Counted from the first letter of the stretch, positions 16,953 to 26,422 are shown. The stretch: 41,916 nt of DNA from an uncultured Prevotella sp. (GCA_902491375.1 CABUHE010000017.1:1-41916); one strand, 5' to 3'. The notes: generated by a model not told the origin, from the sequence alone. Numbers and translations: made by a program.

Positions 16953-17669
16953 ATGAAAACAGACAGAATAAACACTAAAACATCTATCGGCAAAAGGCGG
17001 GAAAGGATGCTCAACATAATTTCCGGACTGATATTGCCAGCCATAGGAGCTGTTATTATCTCCTCTGCAATAATAAACGGAATTAAAACCAGGAACTTTA
17101 CAGAACACGCAAAGAGCGCAAATGCAGTAATAACAGACTTTGTCATCTCTGCAAAAACGGGCGAAAGGCAAACAATAATAAGATATTCAGCTGAAGGAAA
17201 CACTTACACAAAAGCCATAAAGGCATATAGAACAGAAATGAGCAGAGGTGACATTTTACAGATAAAATACCTTCCCGATTACCCTGAAAAGCCCTACTAT
17301 ACGGCAAGCAACCCATTGAGAAACATTCTGCTGGCAGCAGCCGGTACTCTCATTGTCGGCATTGGTGTAACGATAAGACTGACGCGCAGACGCAAAAAAA
17401 TGCGTTTACAGAAACTCATTGACACTGGCATACGCATAGAAGCCGTAATAACAGACATCAGGCAGGCTACTTTTCTCAGTATGGAAGGCATGCACCCGAT
17501 AATAGTAAGCTGCCGCTATATCGCGACAGACGGAAGAATATACTTATTCAATAGTGCTCCGGCATGGCACAGAAGTTACGACATCAACCCACGATCGAAA
17601 GTACCAGTATATGTTGATTCACGCAACCCTGCGCATTATTACGTAGACGTTGACAGCGTGGCCGATTGA
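16953..17669 (+). CDS. DUF3592-like membrane protein
   Basis: Read from the ATG at 16953 the protein has 238 residues. It shows two membrane helices (GLILPAIGAVIISSAII and NILLAAAGTLIVGIGVTI), each followed by a small beta-rich domain. Both domains end in the DUF3592 signature of a value-Tyr-x-Pro type strand: ILQIKYLPDYPEKPYY in the first and VPVYVDSRNPAHYYVD in the second. Function of this family is unknown. The double-module arrangement suggests an internal duplication. It is separated from the ferredoxin by a terminator and has its own promoter box. Confidence 0.7.
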   Translation: MKTDRINTKTSIGKRRERMLNIISGLILPAIGAVIISSAIINGIKTRNFTEHAKSANAVITDFVISAKTGERQTIIRYSAEGNTYTKAIKAYRTEMSRGDILQIKYLPDYPEKPYYTASNPLRNILLAAAGTLIVGIGVTIRLTRRRKKMRLQKLIDTGIRIEAVITDIRQATFLSMEGMHPIIVSCRYIATDGRIYLFNSAPAWHRSYDINPRSKVPVYVDSRNPAHYYVDVDSVAD

Positions 17670-17724
17670 AATCTCAACATAAGCGGTTAAGACTATAAAA
17701 TCATCAATATATTTATGAATTTTC

Positions 17725-17812
17725 AAAAGGGCACCTTTTGCATTCCAAAAGATGCCCTTTCACGGTCTAATATGCCACCTATTACAGCCTGAAAGATGGC
17801 ATATTGTAACAA
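17725..17812. repeat. 4 x 22-nt dyad element, copy D
   Basis: Units start at 17725, 17747, 17769 and 17791. Cores read AAAAGGGCACCTTTT, AAAAGATGCCCTTTC, AATATGCCACCTATT and GAAAGATGGCATATT. It is the only copy between convergent genes (DUF3592-like and TPR), which argues against a purely promoter-linked role. Confidence 0.9.
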
Positions 17813-18061
17813 GTACAGCTATGACGCCAAAAGCAGTCAGAGGTCAAGGAAATAATGGATTTATGAATATTATTAATCTCTATATTAAATATACACAAAA
17901 GAGCAGCGGATTATATGAGATAACACACAAACAAATTAGTCATGCCAATAAGAAAGACATATATAATCATTAACAGAAAATGATACATGCATCAAAAACA
18001 AACTTTCTCGAAGAAACAGCAAAGGACAACGGAAAGAATAGCATTTATCTAATAATAAGAA
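17813..18061. other. Intergenic stretch without visible gene
   Basis: AT-rich sequence between repeat copy D and the TPR-gene terminator; a short plus-strand frame (17752-17973) overlaps the repeat and has no recognisable features. Confidence 0.5.
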
Positions 18062-18120
18062 TGCCGTCTTGAAGTTCATATCGGAATCAATAAAATTCAC
18101 GATACGACTTCAAGACGGCA
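18062..18120 (-). terminator. Long hairpin ending the exbB-tonB operon
   Basis: TGCCGTCTTGAAGT (18062-18075) is the exact reverse complement of 18107-18120, with a partly paired interior, 31 nt downstream of the TPR-gene stop. T-rich sequence follows on the minus strand. Confidence 0.75.
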
Positions 18121-18151
18121 CATCAAGTATATTTAACTAAGTAATAAATAC

Positions 18152-19570
18152 TTATTTCAATACGCTAAGAGCCTGTGCTGCAGTTGCGTTCTGCGGATCG
18201 ATAGCAGCAACTTTCTCGAAATAGCTCTTTGCCTGAGCGTTATCTTCCTTTACTATATAGTAATAACCGAGGTAAAGATACGGCTCGATAAGCAGTTTCG
18301 GATTGTTTTCAGCTTCAGCAAGCTTAGCATATTCCTCATAATAAGGTTTAGCAAGACCCTGTGTACTCTCTGGGTCGAGCTGTGAGTTTATACGTGCACG
18401 CATCAAAGTTGCGTAGAGCTTGTTTGATGGAGAGTCTGTGGCAATACGTCCGTATATCTCATCTGCCTTCTTGAAGGCGTTGACTTTCTCTTCATTAAGA
18501 GTCTGGATTCCAGCTGCATGCTGCATGTAGAGCTGTGCCAGTCCGTCCAAATCTGGAACTGAAGGTTTCTCTATCTTAGAAAGATATTCATTGTAATAAT
18601 TTACACCAGTCTGGAAGTCGCCTTTTGCTATGTAAGCATCAGAAAGCTGTTTTCTGACGTCATTGAGCTCAGCATTCATCTCCAAAGCCTTCTTGAACTC
18701 CTCGATTGCACGGTCATAAAGGCTGTCGCCCATCAGCGCATATCCGTAATACTGACAGTCGCGGGCAGAAATCTTGGCACTGTCTGACTTATTGAAGAGC
18801 GCGTCTGCATACTTCAACGCATTCTTATAATCCTTCAAGTCAGTATAGTTATAGAATGTGATACGGTTGAAAGCTGCGCTACGCGGATTCTTATTCACTC
18901 CAAACAAAGCAACGTCAAGACTCTTCTTAGAGTTAGCAAGCAGCAATTCTGCTGTTGCATACTCAGTAAGATATGTATCCTTGAGCAGGTTCAAATCAAC
19001 CTTTGCATAATACTCAACAGCCTTGTCAAGCTTGTTGGCTCCATAATAGAAGTGTGCAGCCTCTGCGTCAACTGGATAAGTCGGGTCAACATTACGGAGC
19101 TCTTCAAGTTTAGCAACTGCACCTTCCGGGTCTACTTTACGGTAAACAGAAGCGTACTTGATGTATCCTGTAGGATTCTTCGGGTCAAAATGTATTGCCT
19201 GATTGTAGTAGCTAGCTGCGCCACCACCCTCATTGCTTGACAAAGCAGAAAGATCGCCGAGCAGAATTGAAGCAAGAGCCTTACCCTCATTGTCCTTACC
19301 GCGCTCGATAGCCATGTTAGCATACTCACGTGCAGAAGCAGTATCTCTGATTTCCATAAATGCACGTCCTAATCCTGACAATGCTTCAGCATTCTTCTTG
19401 TACTCTTTTACAAAGTCTTTAACCTGGTCTTTGTAAGCAGCTGGATTAGACTTGTTCTCAACTATAACTTTAGTAATGGCTTCAACAGAAGATTTTACAT
19501 CCTGAGCCATTGAAGGAGCTGATACAACTGATACCAGAACTCCAGCAAATAAATATTTTAATGCTCTCAT
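18152..19570 (-). CDS. Periplasmic tetratricopeptide-repeat protein
   Basis: A 472-residue protein with a signal peptide (LFAGVLVSVVSAPSMAQ) and TPR repeats over nearly its whole length. Typical TPR segments are visible in YYNQAIHFDPKNPTGYIKYA, YYGYALMGDSLYDRAIEEFK and the final YYIVKEDNAQAKSYFEKVAA. It is the last gene of the exbB-exbD-exbD-tonB-pstS-like run, 83 nt after the PstS-like gene with no promoter box in the gap. TPR proteins act as scaffolds; linkage suggests assembly with the TonB complex or its lipoprotein. Confidence 0.85.
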   Translation of the reverse strand: MRALKYLFAGVLVSVVSAPSMAQDVKSSVEAITKVIVENKSNPAAYKDQVKDFVKEYKKNAEALSGLGRAFMEIRDTASAREYANMAIERGKDNEGKALASILLGDLSALSSNEGGGAASYYNQAIHFDPKNPTGYIKYASVYRKVDPEGAVAKLEELRNVDPTYPVDAEAAHFYYGANKLDKAVEYYAKVDLNLLKDTYLTEYATAELLLANSKKSLDVALFGVNKNPRSAAFNRITFYNYTDLKDYKNALKYADALFNKSDSAKISARDCQYYGYALMGDSLYDRAIEEFKKALEMNAELNDVRKQLSDAYIAKGDFQTGVNYYNEYLSKIEKPSVPDLDGLAQLYMQHAAGIQTLNEEKVNAFKKADEIYGRIATDSPSNKLYATLMRARINSQLDPESTQGLAKPYYEEYAKLAEAENNPKLLIEPYLYLGYYYIVKEDNAQAKSYFEKVAAIDPQNATAAQALSVLK

Positions 19571-19653
19571 AATTCAGTATAGATAAACAATCATTCTACT
19601 ATAATCAAAAAAACAGAATGTCTTACTTGACACAAAATGTAACAAATAAAACT

Positions 19654-20619
19654 TTATTCATCATCGTCATTAACACGAACCGACCTTATGGTTATATCGC
19701 CACGCATAGGCAATAAACCAGATTTGAAGATAATCAGCTGACCCTTAGGCTGCTCAATAAAATGTGCAAAGCCCCATGGCAGACCATGAATAGGATCGTT
19801 CAACAACGCATATATTGTTCTTACCAACGGATAACGGCCGTCAAGTAAATATGCCTGATAAGGTTTCCAGCTGTTAATATATGTAGCTGTATCAAACTTG
19901 CTTACAGACATTACAGTTATATTCTTCTTGAATGTAGTGTTAGTGGTGTCACGCTTGTCATTCAGCCAATTAGAGCCAATGATACCAATCGCATTTGGAG
20001 TTTTCTCTACATAGTCGATTACCTCCTTGCTCGTATTAGCTGCAACGATATTGGGGCTGTTAATCGGTTTCCCGTTAAGCAAAGAGTCAACACAGAAATG
20101 AACCGTGCTTGACTTCTTGTTGTCAAATACCACTAAAATATCACCACGTTTTGACCCGGGAACAATATCTCCCCATGTCTTAGCCTGCCCGCTGAGTACT
20201 CGCTTTATATTTTTTACAGAAATACATGAATCAGTATTTTCCTTATTGATAATAAGCGACAACCCGTCATAAGCCAAAGGTATGGCCACAGGCAGAAAAT
20301 TACGGGCTTTTAGATTCTCTAATTCTTTTTTGGTGAAGTTTCTTGAGGTAATAGCTAACTGTATGCTGTCAGTCATAAGCATATTGACAGCATCAAGCTC
20401 GTTAGTATAGATAGGAGTCAAATGAGCATCACGATAGATGCTTTCAAAAACCTGAATCTGCTCGTCAATAATCGGGCTAAAACTTTCGTCAGAAGCGAAA
20501 GATATCGCTCCTGACGAATAAGTATCTGTCCGACCACTTTTAGGCTTGTCTACACAAGAGTAAACAAGTCCCAAAAGTAGTGTAAATCCTACAATTCCGT
20601 AGAATAGTTCTTTCCTCAT
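19654..20619 (-). CDS. PstS-like substrate-binding lipoprotein
   Basis: A 321-residue lipoprotein (lipobox GLVYSC, Cys22) of the periplasmic PBP-like phosphate-binding family. After the Cys a spacer leads to ISFASDESFSPIIDEQIQVFE, the position of the family's phosphate-binding Thr/Ser loop. ITSRNFTKKE and the later DGLSLIINKE segment are also typical, as is GQAKTWGDIVPGS. No pstC, pstA or pstB is nearby. Placement directly after tonB (10 nt) and membrane anchoring suggest a role other than classic ABC uptake, such as passing ligand or sensing for TonB-dependent transport. That role is inferred. Confidence 0.8.
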   Translation of the reverse strand: MRKELFYGIVGFTLLLGLVYSCVDKPKSGRTDTYSSGAISFASDESFSPIIDEQIQVFESIYRDAHLTPIYTNELDAVNMLMTDSIQLAITSRNFTKKELENLKARNFLPVAIPLAYDGLSLIINKENTDSCISVKNIKRVLSGQAKTWGDIVPGSKRGDILVVFDNKKSSTVHFCVDSLLNGKPINSPNIVAANTSKEVIDYVEKTPNAIGIIGSNWLNDKRDTTNTTFKKNITVMSVSKFDTATYINSWKPYQAYLLDGRYPLVRTIYALLNDPIHGLPWGFAHFIEQPKGQLIIFKSGLLPMRGDITIRSVRVNDDDE

Positions 20620-20629
20620 ATTGCTTATA

Positions 20630-21457
20630 TTACTGCAATTTGAATGTTACAGGTAAAGTGTATCGTACATTAACGGTTGTACCGTTCTGTCTACCAGGTG
20701 TCCAGTTAGGCATGCTGCTTACTACGCGAACTGCCTCTTTGTCCAAAGACGGGTCAACGCCACGGGCAACAGTTACACCAGAAATAGAACCAGTCTTGCT
20801 AACAACGAACTGCACGATGACACGGCCTTCAATACCGTTCTCAGCTGCGACAACAGGATATTTGATGTTATCTCTGAGCCACTGCATCAAAGCGCCCTGA
20901 CCACCAGGGAATGAAGGCTGCTCCTCAACAACGTCGAAGACCTTATTCTCTTCCTCCTTTGGAGGTTCAGGCTGTGCGATTTCCTCTTTAGCCTTGAGGA
21001 TCTCGCCACCGATTTCATCATTACCTACAACATTGAATGCACCGATAGTCGTCTTGGTCTTCTGGAGTTCGTCCTGATTCTTCATTTCTTCCTCAGGCTT
21101 TACATCCTCATCCTTCTTGATGACAGGTGCAGTGAACTTAATTGAGCTCTTGACCTTCTCAACCTGCTTAGGCTGCTCAATCTTAACAGGAGCTTTCTTT
21201 TCAACCTTTGCCTGCTTCTTCGTCTGAATAGAAGAAAGCTCAACAGCAGTTGTGACAGCAACCCTTTGATTAGCCTGTATTACATTTTTGATCGCAATGG
21301 CAGAGAATATGACAACAGCAGCAATAAGCACAATTACGATAGACCAAATGTTGCGCTTGCCAGTACTCTTACGAAGTTTATATGCTCCGTAAGCCTGGTT
21401 TCTGCCTTCAAACACAAGGTCACACCATGCATTAGATATTAAATCTACTTTTGACAT
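20630..21457 (-). CDS. tonB: Energy transducer TonB
   Basis: A 275-residue TonB. A short cytoplasmic N-terminus (YGAYKLRKSTGKR) is followed by a single membrane helix near residues 36-57. A Lys/Pro/Glu-rich periplasmic linker with PEEEMK- and PEPPKEEENK-type stretches comes next. The C-terminal TonB domain runs from about residue 200 (EGRVIVQFVVSKTG, VRVVSSMPNWTPG, VRYTLPVTFKLQ). It carries the proton-motive force captured by ExbB/ExbD to outer-membrane receptors. It lies 37 nt after the second exbD. Confidence 0.93.
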   Translation of the reverse strand: MSKVDLISNAWCDLVFEGRNQAYGAYKLRKSTGKRNIWSIVIVLIAAVVIFSAIAIKNVIQANQRVAVTTAVELSSIQTKKQAKVEKKAPVKIEQPKQVEKVKSSIKFTAPVIKKDEDVKPEEEMKNQDELQKTKTTIGAFNVVGNDEIGGEILKAKEEIAQPEPPKEEENKVFDVVEEQPSFPGGQGALMQWLRDNIKYPVVAAENGIEGRVIVQFVVSKTGSISGVTVARGVDPSLDKEAVRVVSSMPNWTPGRQNGTTVNVRYTLPVTFKLQ

Positions 21458-21494
21458 TGTCTTTCAATTTTAAATGTGAATCACTGAATTTCCC

Positions 21495-22148
21495 TTATTC
21501 CAAGCGTATACCCTTCTTTGAAAGAAGCTGCTTGTCTTCAGGAGAAATGTTGTCAATGACGTACTTACCAATACTGCAAATCTGCATCTCATCCAGAGCG
21601 TCAACCAGATTCTTATAAGAAGCATTGTCAGTAGCTTTAATAATGATTGTCAAAGTAGGAAGTTTCTGACCACCAACCTGACCGTCTTTCAGCTTGTCAA
21701 GCTCCTTGTTGTATATAGAATCCGGATACTTGGCAGGATCCTTAAGTTTCTTGGCATCAAGTTCTAGTTTAGCCTTCATAATAGCGGCAACTGGAACTGA
21801 ACCGTCTTCAGTAGCGTGATTGATCAGCACACTACGAATACCATCCTTACCCCAAGTAGTTTCTTTCAGGCATGAAGGATCCGCATAGTTTGGGATACCT
21901 TCCACATAGTAAATCTTATCGTTACCAGCTACAAAGATCGTAATGGTCTGTGAAGCCTTGGTTGCAGTCTTATCCTGCTCCTGAACATTCTTATCGTTAC
22001 TCGGCATTGTCAAAAGCATTGCCTGAGGCTTACTCAAGGACGTACACAGCATGAAGAACGTGATAAGAAGCATCATCATGTCCACCATCGGGGTAAAGTC
22101 CACGCGAAGGTCAACTTTCTTCTGTCTACTTGTATTCTTTTTTGCCAT
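21495..22148 (-). CDS. exbD: ExbD-type biopolymer transport protein (second)
   Basis: A 217-residue ExbD/TolR. The N-terminal signature VDFTPMVDMMMLLITFFML contains the proton-path Asp at the start of the single membrane helix. The periplasmic domain follows, with TIIIKATDNASYKNLVDALD. It is longer than E. coli ExbD (141) because of an insertion in the periplasmic part, which is usual in Bacteroidetes. It starts three nucleotides after the first exbD stop, indicating translational coupling. Confidence 0.92.
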   Translation of the reverse strand: MAKKNTSRQKKVDLRVDFTPMVDMMMLLITFFMLCTSLSKPQAMLLTMPSNDKNVQEQDKTATKASQTITIFVAGNDKIYYVEGIPNYADPSCLKETTWGKDGIRSVLINHATEDGSVPVAAIMKAKLELDAKKLKDPAKYPDSIYNKELDKLKDGQVGGQKLPTLTIIIKATDNASYKNLVDALDEMQICSIGKYVIDNISPEDKQLLSKKGIRLE

Positions 22149-22151
22149 TGT

Positions 22152-22763
22152 TTAGTCCTCCACTTTTTTATAAGAAGTGATTAGCTCGTAACGGTTCTGA
22201 TTCATGTCCTGAAGCTCAGACATAACTTTCTTAATCACTCTATAAGGAGTTTTCTCGTCAGCCTTAATAGCCAACTTCATGTCTGGATTTGCATCAGTAA
22301 CAGTCTGTACCCAAAGCTGGAATTCACTCATACCGCCGTCAATGCTGTCTGTAGGAACGCCTTTATTCTGCTGGAAAGCATTCATCTGAGATGTTTCCTG
22401 GCTGAGGAATGTTCCCATATCATCCATTGGCACGCCGATATTTGTAGCACTGCGCACATTCTTCATCTGCGCCCCGTTCAATGATACTCCGAACTGGCTA
22501 GCCATACTGCTGAGGGCAGACTCCATGTCGCCCGGCTTATCCCAGCCCAAGAATACCTTTCCCTTGTTATCAACAAGGATTGTCAGGACGTTCTTGTCGG
22601 TCACCTTAACCTCTGACACTGAGCCTGGCGTAACGACTTTCACCGCCTCGTTCTTCACGAATGTTGATGTCAACATGAAGAAGGTAAGCAGCAAGACCAT
22701 CACGTCGCTCATAGGCGTCATGTCGATCCAGGTGGTTTGTTTCTTAATTTTTACTTTACCCAT
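22152..22763 (-). CDS. exbD: ExbD-type biopolymer transport protein (first)
   Basis: A 203-residue ExbD/TolR with the signature WIDMTPMSDVMVLLLTFFML, including the conserved membrane-entry Asp, and a periplasmic domain ending KADEKTPYRVIKKVMSELQ. It differs clearly from the second ExbD, so the operon encodes two non-identical stator partners rather than a recent duplication. Both probably surround the ExbB pentamer as a heterodimer; that stoichiometry is inferred. Confidence 0.92.
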   Translation of the reverse strand: MGKVKIKKQTTWIDMTPMSDVMVLLLTFFMLTSTFVKNEAVKVVTPGSVSEVKVTDKNVLTILVDNKGKVFLGWDKPGDMESALSSMASQFGVSLNGAQMKNVRSATNIGVPMDDMGTFLSQETSQMNAFQQNKGVPTDSIDGGMSEFQLWVQTVTDANPDMKLAIKADEKTPYRVIKKVMSELQDMNQNRYELITSYKKVED

Positions 22764-22793
22764 AGTAATTAAAATTTAAAAGGGTTAGTAAAA

Positions 22794-23624
22794 TTAAGCT
22801 TCTTCTGTGTGATTGGCTTCGTATGTCTGAGCAATAGAATAACCAACCTCATCAAGGGCGTATGTCAGCTTGTCGATCTTGTTTGTGAATGTGTTATAAG
22901 CAATAACAGAGCACCAAGAAGTCAAGATACCGAATGCAGTGTTAATCAACGCCTCAGAAATACCAGTAGAAAGAGCGAGTGAGTCACCACCACCACCGGC
23001 AGCCAAAGCCTGGAATGAACGGATCATACCGATAACGGTTCCGAGAAGTCCGGTAAGTGTACCAAGAGTTACGATAGTTGCAAGAATCGGGAGGTTCATC
23101 TGCAGAGTAGGCATTTCAAGCTGAGTTGCCTCCTCGTGAGCCTGCTGGATCTTAGCAACCTTCTGTGCTTTCTTCAAGCCTGTTGCTGATTCCATTTCTT
23201 TGTATGCGCGGAGAGAAGCAGAAACAACGTTTGCAACTGAACCTCTCTGCTTGTCGCAAATATTCTGAGCTGTTGCAAAATCGCCTTTGCTAACGGCTGC
23301 TTTAACGTTCAGAACGAACTTAGCCAAAGAACCTTTACCGAAAGCAGTGCGGAGAGCGAGCCAACGCTCGATACTCAATGCGATAACGGTAAGCAAAAGA
23401 GTCTGGATGATAGGAACGATCACACCACCTTTGTAGATTGTACCGAGAAGGTTTGTCGGATGACCTGCGGGATCGTTACCTGCGAAGTTAGAAGGATTAC
23501 CGAGCAGGAAGTTGTATATGCAAATCGCGATGATAAGACATACAACGATCACCCAAATCGCTGCTCTAATTCCCTGGAAGCCCTGACTTTTCTTAGGGCT
23601 TGCTGCTTTTTGTGTAGTTGCCAT
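22794..23624 (-). CDS. exbB: ExbB/TolQ/MotA-family proton channel
   Basis: A 276-residue inner-membrane protein with three membrane helices. The first is near residues 21-45, followed by a loop. The last two, near 180-245, carry the MotA/TolQ/ExbB pattern (ILATIVTLGTLTGLLGTVIGMI and ALINTAFGIL). It forms the proton channel that drives TonB with the two ExbD proteins. As first gene of the minus-strand operon, it has a TATCTTTG box 116 nt upstream. Confidence 0.94.
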   Translation of the reverse strand: MATTQKAASPKKSQGFQGIRAAIWVIVVCLIIAICIYNFLLGNPSNFAGNDPAGHPTNLLGTIYKGGVIVPIIQTLLLTVIALSIERWLALRTAFGKGSLAKFVLNVKAAVSKGDFATAQNICDKQRGSVANVVSASLRAYKEMESATGLKKAQKVAKIQQAHEEATQLEMPTLQMNLPILATIVTLGTLTGLLGTVIGMIRSFQALAAGGGGDSLALSTGISEALINTAFGILTSWCSVIAYNTFTNKIDKLTYALDEVGYSIAQTYEANHTEEA

Positions 23625-23739
23625 AATTTTAATTTAAATTTGTTAGTTAGTTAATTATTAAGTTATAAAGTTTCGATTTAATGGTACTTGTGCACTTGAT
23701 TTGCTTTGTAAAAAGGCCGCTTTCGCGTAAAGAAGCTCA

Positions 23740-23747
23740 CAAAGATA
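23740..23747 (-). promoter_or_regulatory. -7 box of the exbB-tonB operon
   Basis: TATCTTTG on the minus strand, giving a leader of about 110 nt. The nearest CAA-type -33 is 24 nt away, so -33 is uncertain. Confidence 0.55.
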
Positions 23748-23853
23748 ACAATTAATAGGTAATAAAAGCACCAATGACAAAGTTTTTTAACAATGTTTTT
23801 GACTTTTATCAATGCCCTTAATGTCTTATTCTTTTGTTTCTAAACGCTTTCCG

Positions 23854-25047
23854 TCATTTTAACTTTGCTACTGCCTCTTTAATTCTCTTCAATGCCTCGC
23901 GTATATTTTCATCGCTTGTAGCGTAGCTCATACGGAAGCACTCAGGATCTCCGAAAGCATCACCGGCAACAGTTGCCACGTGTCCGACTTCAAGAAGATA
24001 AAGAGCGAAATCAGTAGAGTTATTAATCACATGTGTACCGTCTGTCTTGCCGAAGAAGCTGCTGCATTTCGGGAAGAGATAGAATGCTCCCTGCGGAACA
24101 TTAACCTCAAGTCCTGGAATATTTTTTGCAAGACTTACTATCAGATCACGGCGGCGTTCAAAAGCCTGACGCATCACTTCAACACAATCCTGTGAAGCGT
24201 TGTATGCCTCGACAGCTGCCATCTGGCTTACCGAGCACGGTCCGCTGGTATATTGTCCCTGTAATTTATTGCAGCCTTTGACAATCCATTCCGGAGCTGC
24301 TATATAGCCGATACGCCAGCCTGTCATTGCATAAGCCTTAGACACTCCGTTTACAACGATGGTGCGTTCCTTCATGCCTTCAATCTTAGCAATACTGTGG
24401 TGCTTGCCTATATAATTAATGTGCTCGTATATCTCATCAGCCAGAACGAACATATCGTCATGACGTTTTATGACTTCTGCCAGTCCGCGAAGCTCTTCCT
24501 CATTATATACGCTACCGGTAGGGTTGCTCGGTGAGCAGATTATCAAGAGCTTTGTCTTCGGTGTTATGGCAGCCTCAAGCTGTTCAGGTGTAATCTTGAA
24601 GTCCTGTTCAAAACCAGCCTCTACTATTACAGGCTTACCTCCTGCCAGTTTCACCATTTGAGGATAGCTTACCCAATATGGCGCAGGAATTATGACTTCA
24701 TCACCGTCATTGACCAAAGCCATTATCGTGTTGCAGACGCTCTGCTTTGCTCCGTTTGACACAAGGATTTCGTTCACGCCATAGTCCAAGCCATTCTCAC
24801 GCTTCAGCTTTGCTGATATAGCCTTTCTCAAATCCATGTATCCAGGTACAGGAGAGTATTTTGAGAAGTTGTCGTCTATGGCCTTTTTGGCTGCGTCCTT
24901 AATGTGGTCGGGAGTATTGAAATCAGGTTCTCCGACACTCATGTTAATCACATCAATGCCCTGAGCTTTCATCTCGCTGCTCTTCTGCGACATTGCAAGA
25001 GTAGCAGAAGGGGCTAAACGGTTAAGACGGTCTGATAACTGTGCCAT
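23854..25047 (-). CDS. aspC: Aspartate aminotransferase, class I
   Basis: A 397-residue cytosolic PLP enzyme of fold type I (subfamily I-beta/gamma type common in Bacteroidetes and Bacillus). It converts aspartate and 2-oxoglutarate to oxaloacetate and glutamate. Motifs are SVGEPDFNTPDHI near the N-terminus, SNGAKQ, PAPYWVSYP, SPSNPTG (Asn contacting PLP), DEIYEHI (Asp pairing the PLP nitrogen) and VSKAYAMTGWRIGY with the Schiff-base Lys. RMSYATSDE near the end supplies the carboxylate-binding Arg. It has its own promoter box 23 nt upstream of the start. Confidence 0.92.
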   Translation of the reverse strand: MAQLSDRLNRLAPSATLAMSQKSSEMKAQGIDVINMSVGEPDFNTPDHIKDAAKKAIDDNFSKYSPVPGYMDLRKAISAKLKRENGLDYGVNEILVSNGAKQSVCNTIMALVNDGDEVIIPAPYWVSYPQMVKLAGGKPVIVEAGFEQDFKITPEQLEAAITPKTKLLIICSPSNPTGSVYNEEELRGLAEVIKRHDDMFVLADEIYEHINYIGKHHSIAKIEGMKERTIVVNGVSKAYAMTGWRIGYIAAPEWIVKGCNKLQGQYTSGPCSVSQMAAVEAYNASQDCVEVMRQAFERRRDLIVSLAKNIPGLEVNVPQGAFYLFPKCSSFFGKTDGTHVINNSTDFALYLLEVGHVATVAGDAFGDPECFRMSYATSDENIREALKRIKEAVAKLK

Positions 25048-25069
25048 AATGTAATTCGGTTTATTTCTG

Positions 25070-25077
25070 CAAAATTA
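25070..25077 (-). promoter_or_regulatory. -7 box of aspC
   Basis: TAATTTTG on the minus strand, fitting TAnnTTTG, 23 nt before the ATG. Confidence 0.5.
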
Positions 25078-25169
25078 ATTATTTTATTCGTTTCAAGAAA
25101 ATAAAAGTTATGATATTTTCATGTCAATACGTTAAAAAAACGTGTAAATATAAAACATTTTAAATTCCA

Positions 25170-26381
25170 TTATTCCAGATGCAAAGTGTGCCCCATTCTG
25201 TCTTTTTTCGTCTTCAGATATTTATAGTCATACTCGTTTGGAGTAATTTCAATAGGCACATTCTCAACAATCTCAAGGCCATAGGCTTCAAGACCGACAC
25301 GTTTTGTCGGATTATTGGTAAGAAGTCTCATTTTATGCACGCCGAGATAGCGGAGCATCTGGGCACCGCATCCGTAATCACGTTCGTCAGGCTTGAATCC
25401 GAGATGAACGTTGGCGTCTACAGTGTCGTATCCTTCCTCCTGAAGTTTATAAGCCTCAATCTTGTTCATCAGACCGATACCGCGGCCTTCCTGCTGCATG
25501 TATATAACCACGCCTTTGCCTTCTTTCTCAATCATCTGCATTGCCTTATGCAGCTGCTGACCGCAATCGCAGCGCTTGCTTCCGAAAATGTCACCGGTAG
25601 CACATGACGAATGAACACGGACAAGAATCGGCTCGTCCTCCTTCCATTCTCCCTTTATCAGCGCCATGTGTTCCAGTCCGCTGCTTGTCTGACGGAACGG
25701 AATGAGCTTGAAATGGCCGTACTCAGTAGGCATATCCACAACCTGACCTACGCTTATGAGCGACTCACGCTTCAGGCGGTAAGCTATCATGTCCTTAATG
25801 CTTATTACTTTGAGGTCGTATTTAGCCGCGAACTCAAGTAACTGCGGCAGACGTGCCATTGTACCGTCCTCGTTCATTATCTCCATCAAGGCTCCGGCAG
25901 GATACAGACCGGCCATTCTGCAAAGGTCGATTGCAGCCTCTGTATGTCCGCTACGTCTTAATACACCGTTGTCTTGTGCATATAGCGGATTTACATGTCC
26001 CGGGCGTCCGAACGTCTGCGGAGTTGAACTGGGATCAGCCAGTGCTTTAATTGTCTCAGCCCTGTCGTGTGCTGAAACGCCGGTTGAACATCCTTCGAGC
26101 TTATCCACAGTAACTGTAAAAGGTGTGCCGAGCATGGATGTATTCTCAGACACCTGACGCGGCAGATCCAATTCGTCACATCTGCTCAGTGTTATAGGTG
26201 CGCACAGCACGCCACGAGCATGCTTAAGCATGAAATTCACTTTCTCGGCCGTTATCTTTTCAGCCGCAATAATCAAATCGCCTTCGTTCTCACGATCCTC
26301 GTCGTCGACAACGATAACGAACTTACCTTCCTTGAAGTCAGCCAAAGCCTCTTCAACTGTATTGATTTTCAAGTTTTCCAT
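25170..26381 (-). CDS. ribBA: Bifunctional DHBP synthase / GTP cyclohydrolase II
   Basis: A 403-residue fused enzyme supplying both riboflavin precursors. The N-terminal half is 3,4-dihydroxy-2-butanone-4-phosphate synthase (DDEDRENEGDLI acidic metal site, RGVLCAPIT, STGVSAHDRAETI, HTEAAIDLCRMAG). The C-terminal half is GTP cyclohydrolase II, with zinc ligands in SSCATGDIFGSKRCDC, the EGRGIGL motif and LGVHKMRLLTNNPTK. All key residues seem present. It starts 41 nt downstream of the LptF/LptG-type gene with no promoter box between, so the two may be cotranscribed. No FMN riboswitch is visible. Confidence 0.95.
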   Translation of the reverse strand: MENLKINTVEEALADFKEGKFVIVVDDEDRENEGDLIIAAEKITAEKVNFMLKHARGVLCAPITLSRCDELDLPRQVSENTSMLGTPFTVTVDKLEGCSTGVSAHDRAETIKALADPSSTPQTFGRPGHVNPLYAQDNGVLRRSGHTEAAIDLCRMAGLYPAGALMEIMNEDGTMARLPQLLEFAAKYDLKVISIKDMIAYRLKRESLISVGQVVDMPTEYGHFKLIPFRQTSSGLEHMALIKGEWKEDEPILVRVHSSCATGDIFGSKRCDCGQQLHKAMQMIEKEGKGVVIYMQQEGRGIGLMNKIEAYKLQEEGYDTVDANVHLGFKPDERDYGCGAQMLRYLGVHKMRLLTNNPTKRVGLEAYGLEIVENVPIEITPNEYDYKYLKTKKDRMGHTLHLE

Positions 26382-26422
26382 AAAGAAGAGTTGTAAAGTT
26401 CACCTTATATAATATATACCAC

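Noticed and set aside
19654..20619. PstS-like gene as part of a phosphate ABC transporter
   Set aside because: No pstC, pstA or pstB is present; all neighbours belong to the ExbB/ExbD/TonB operon.
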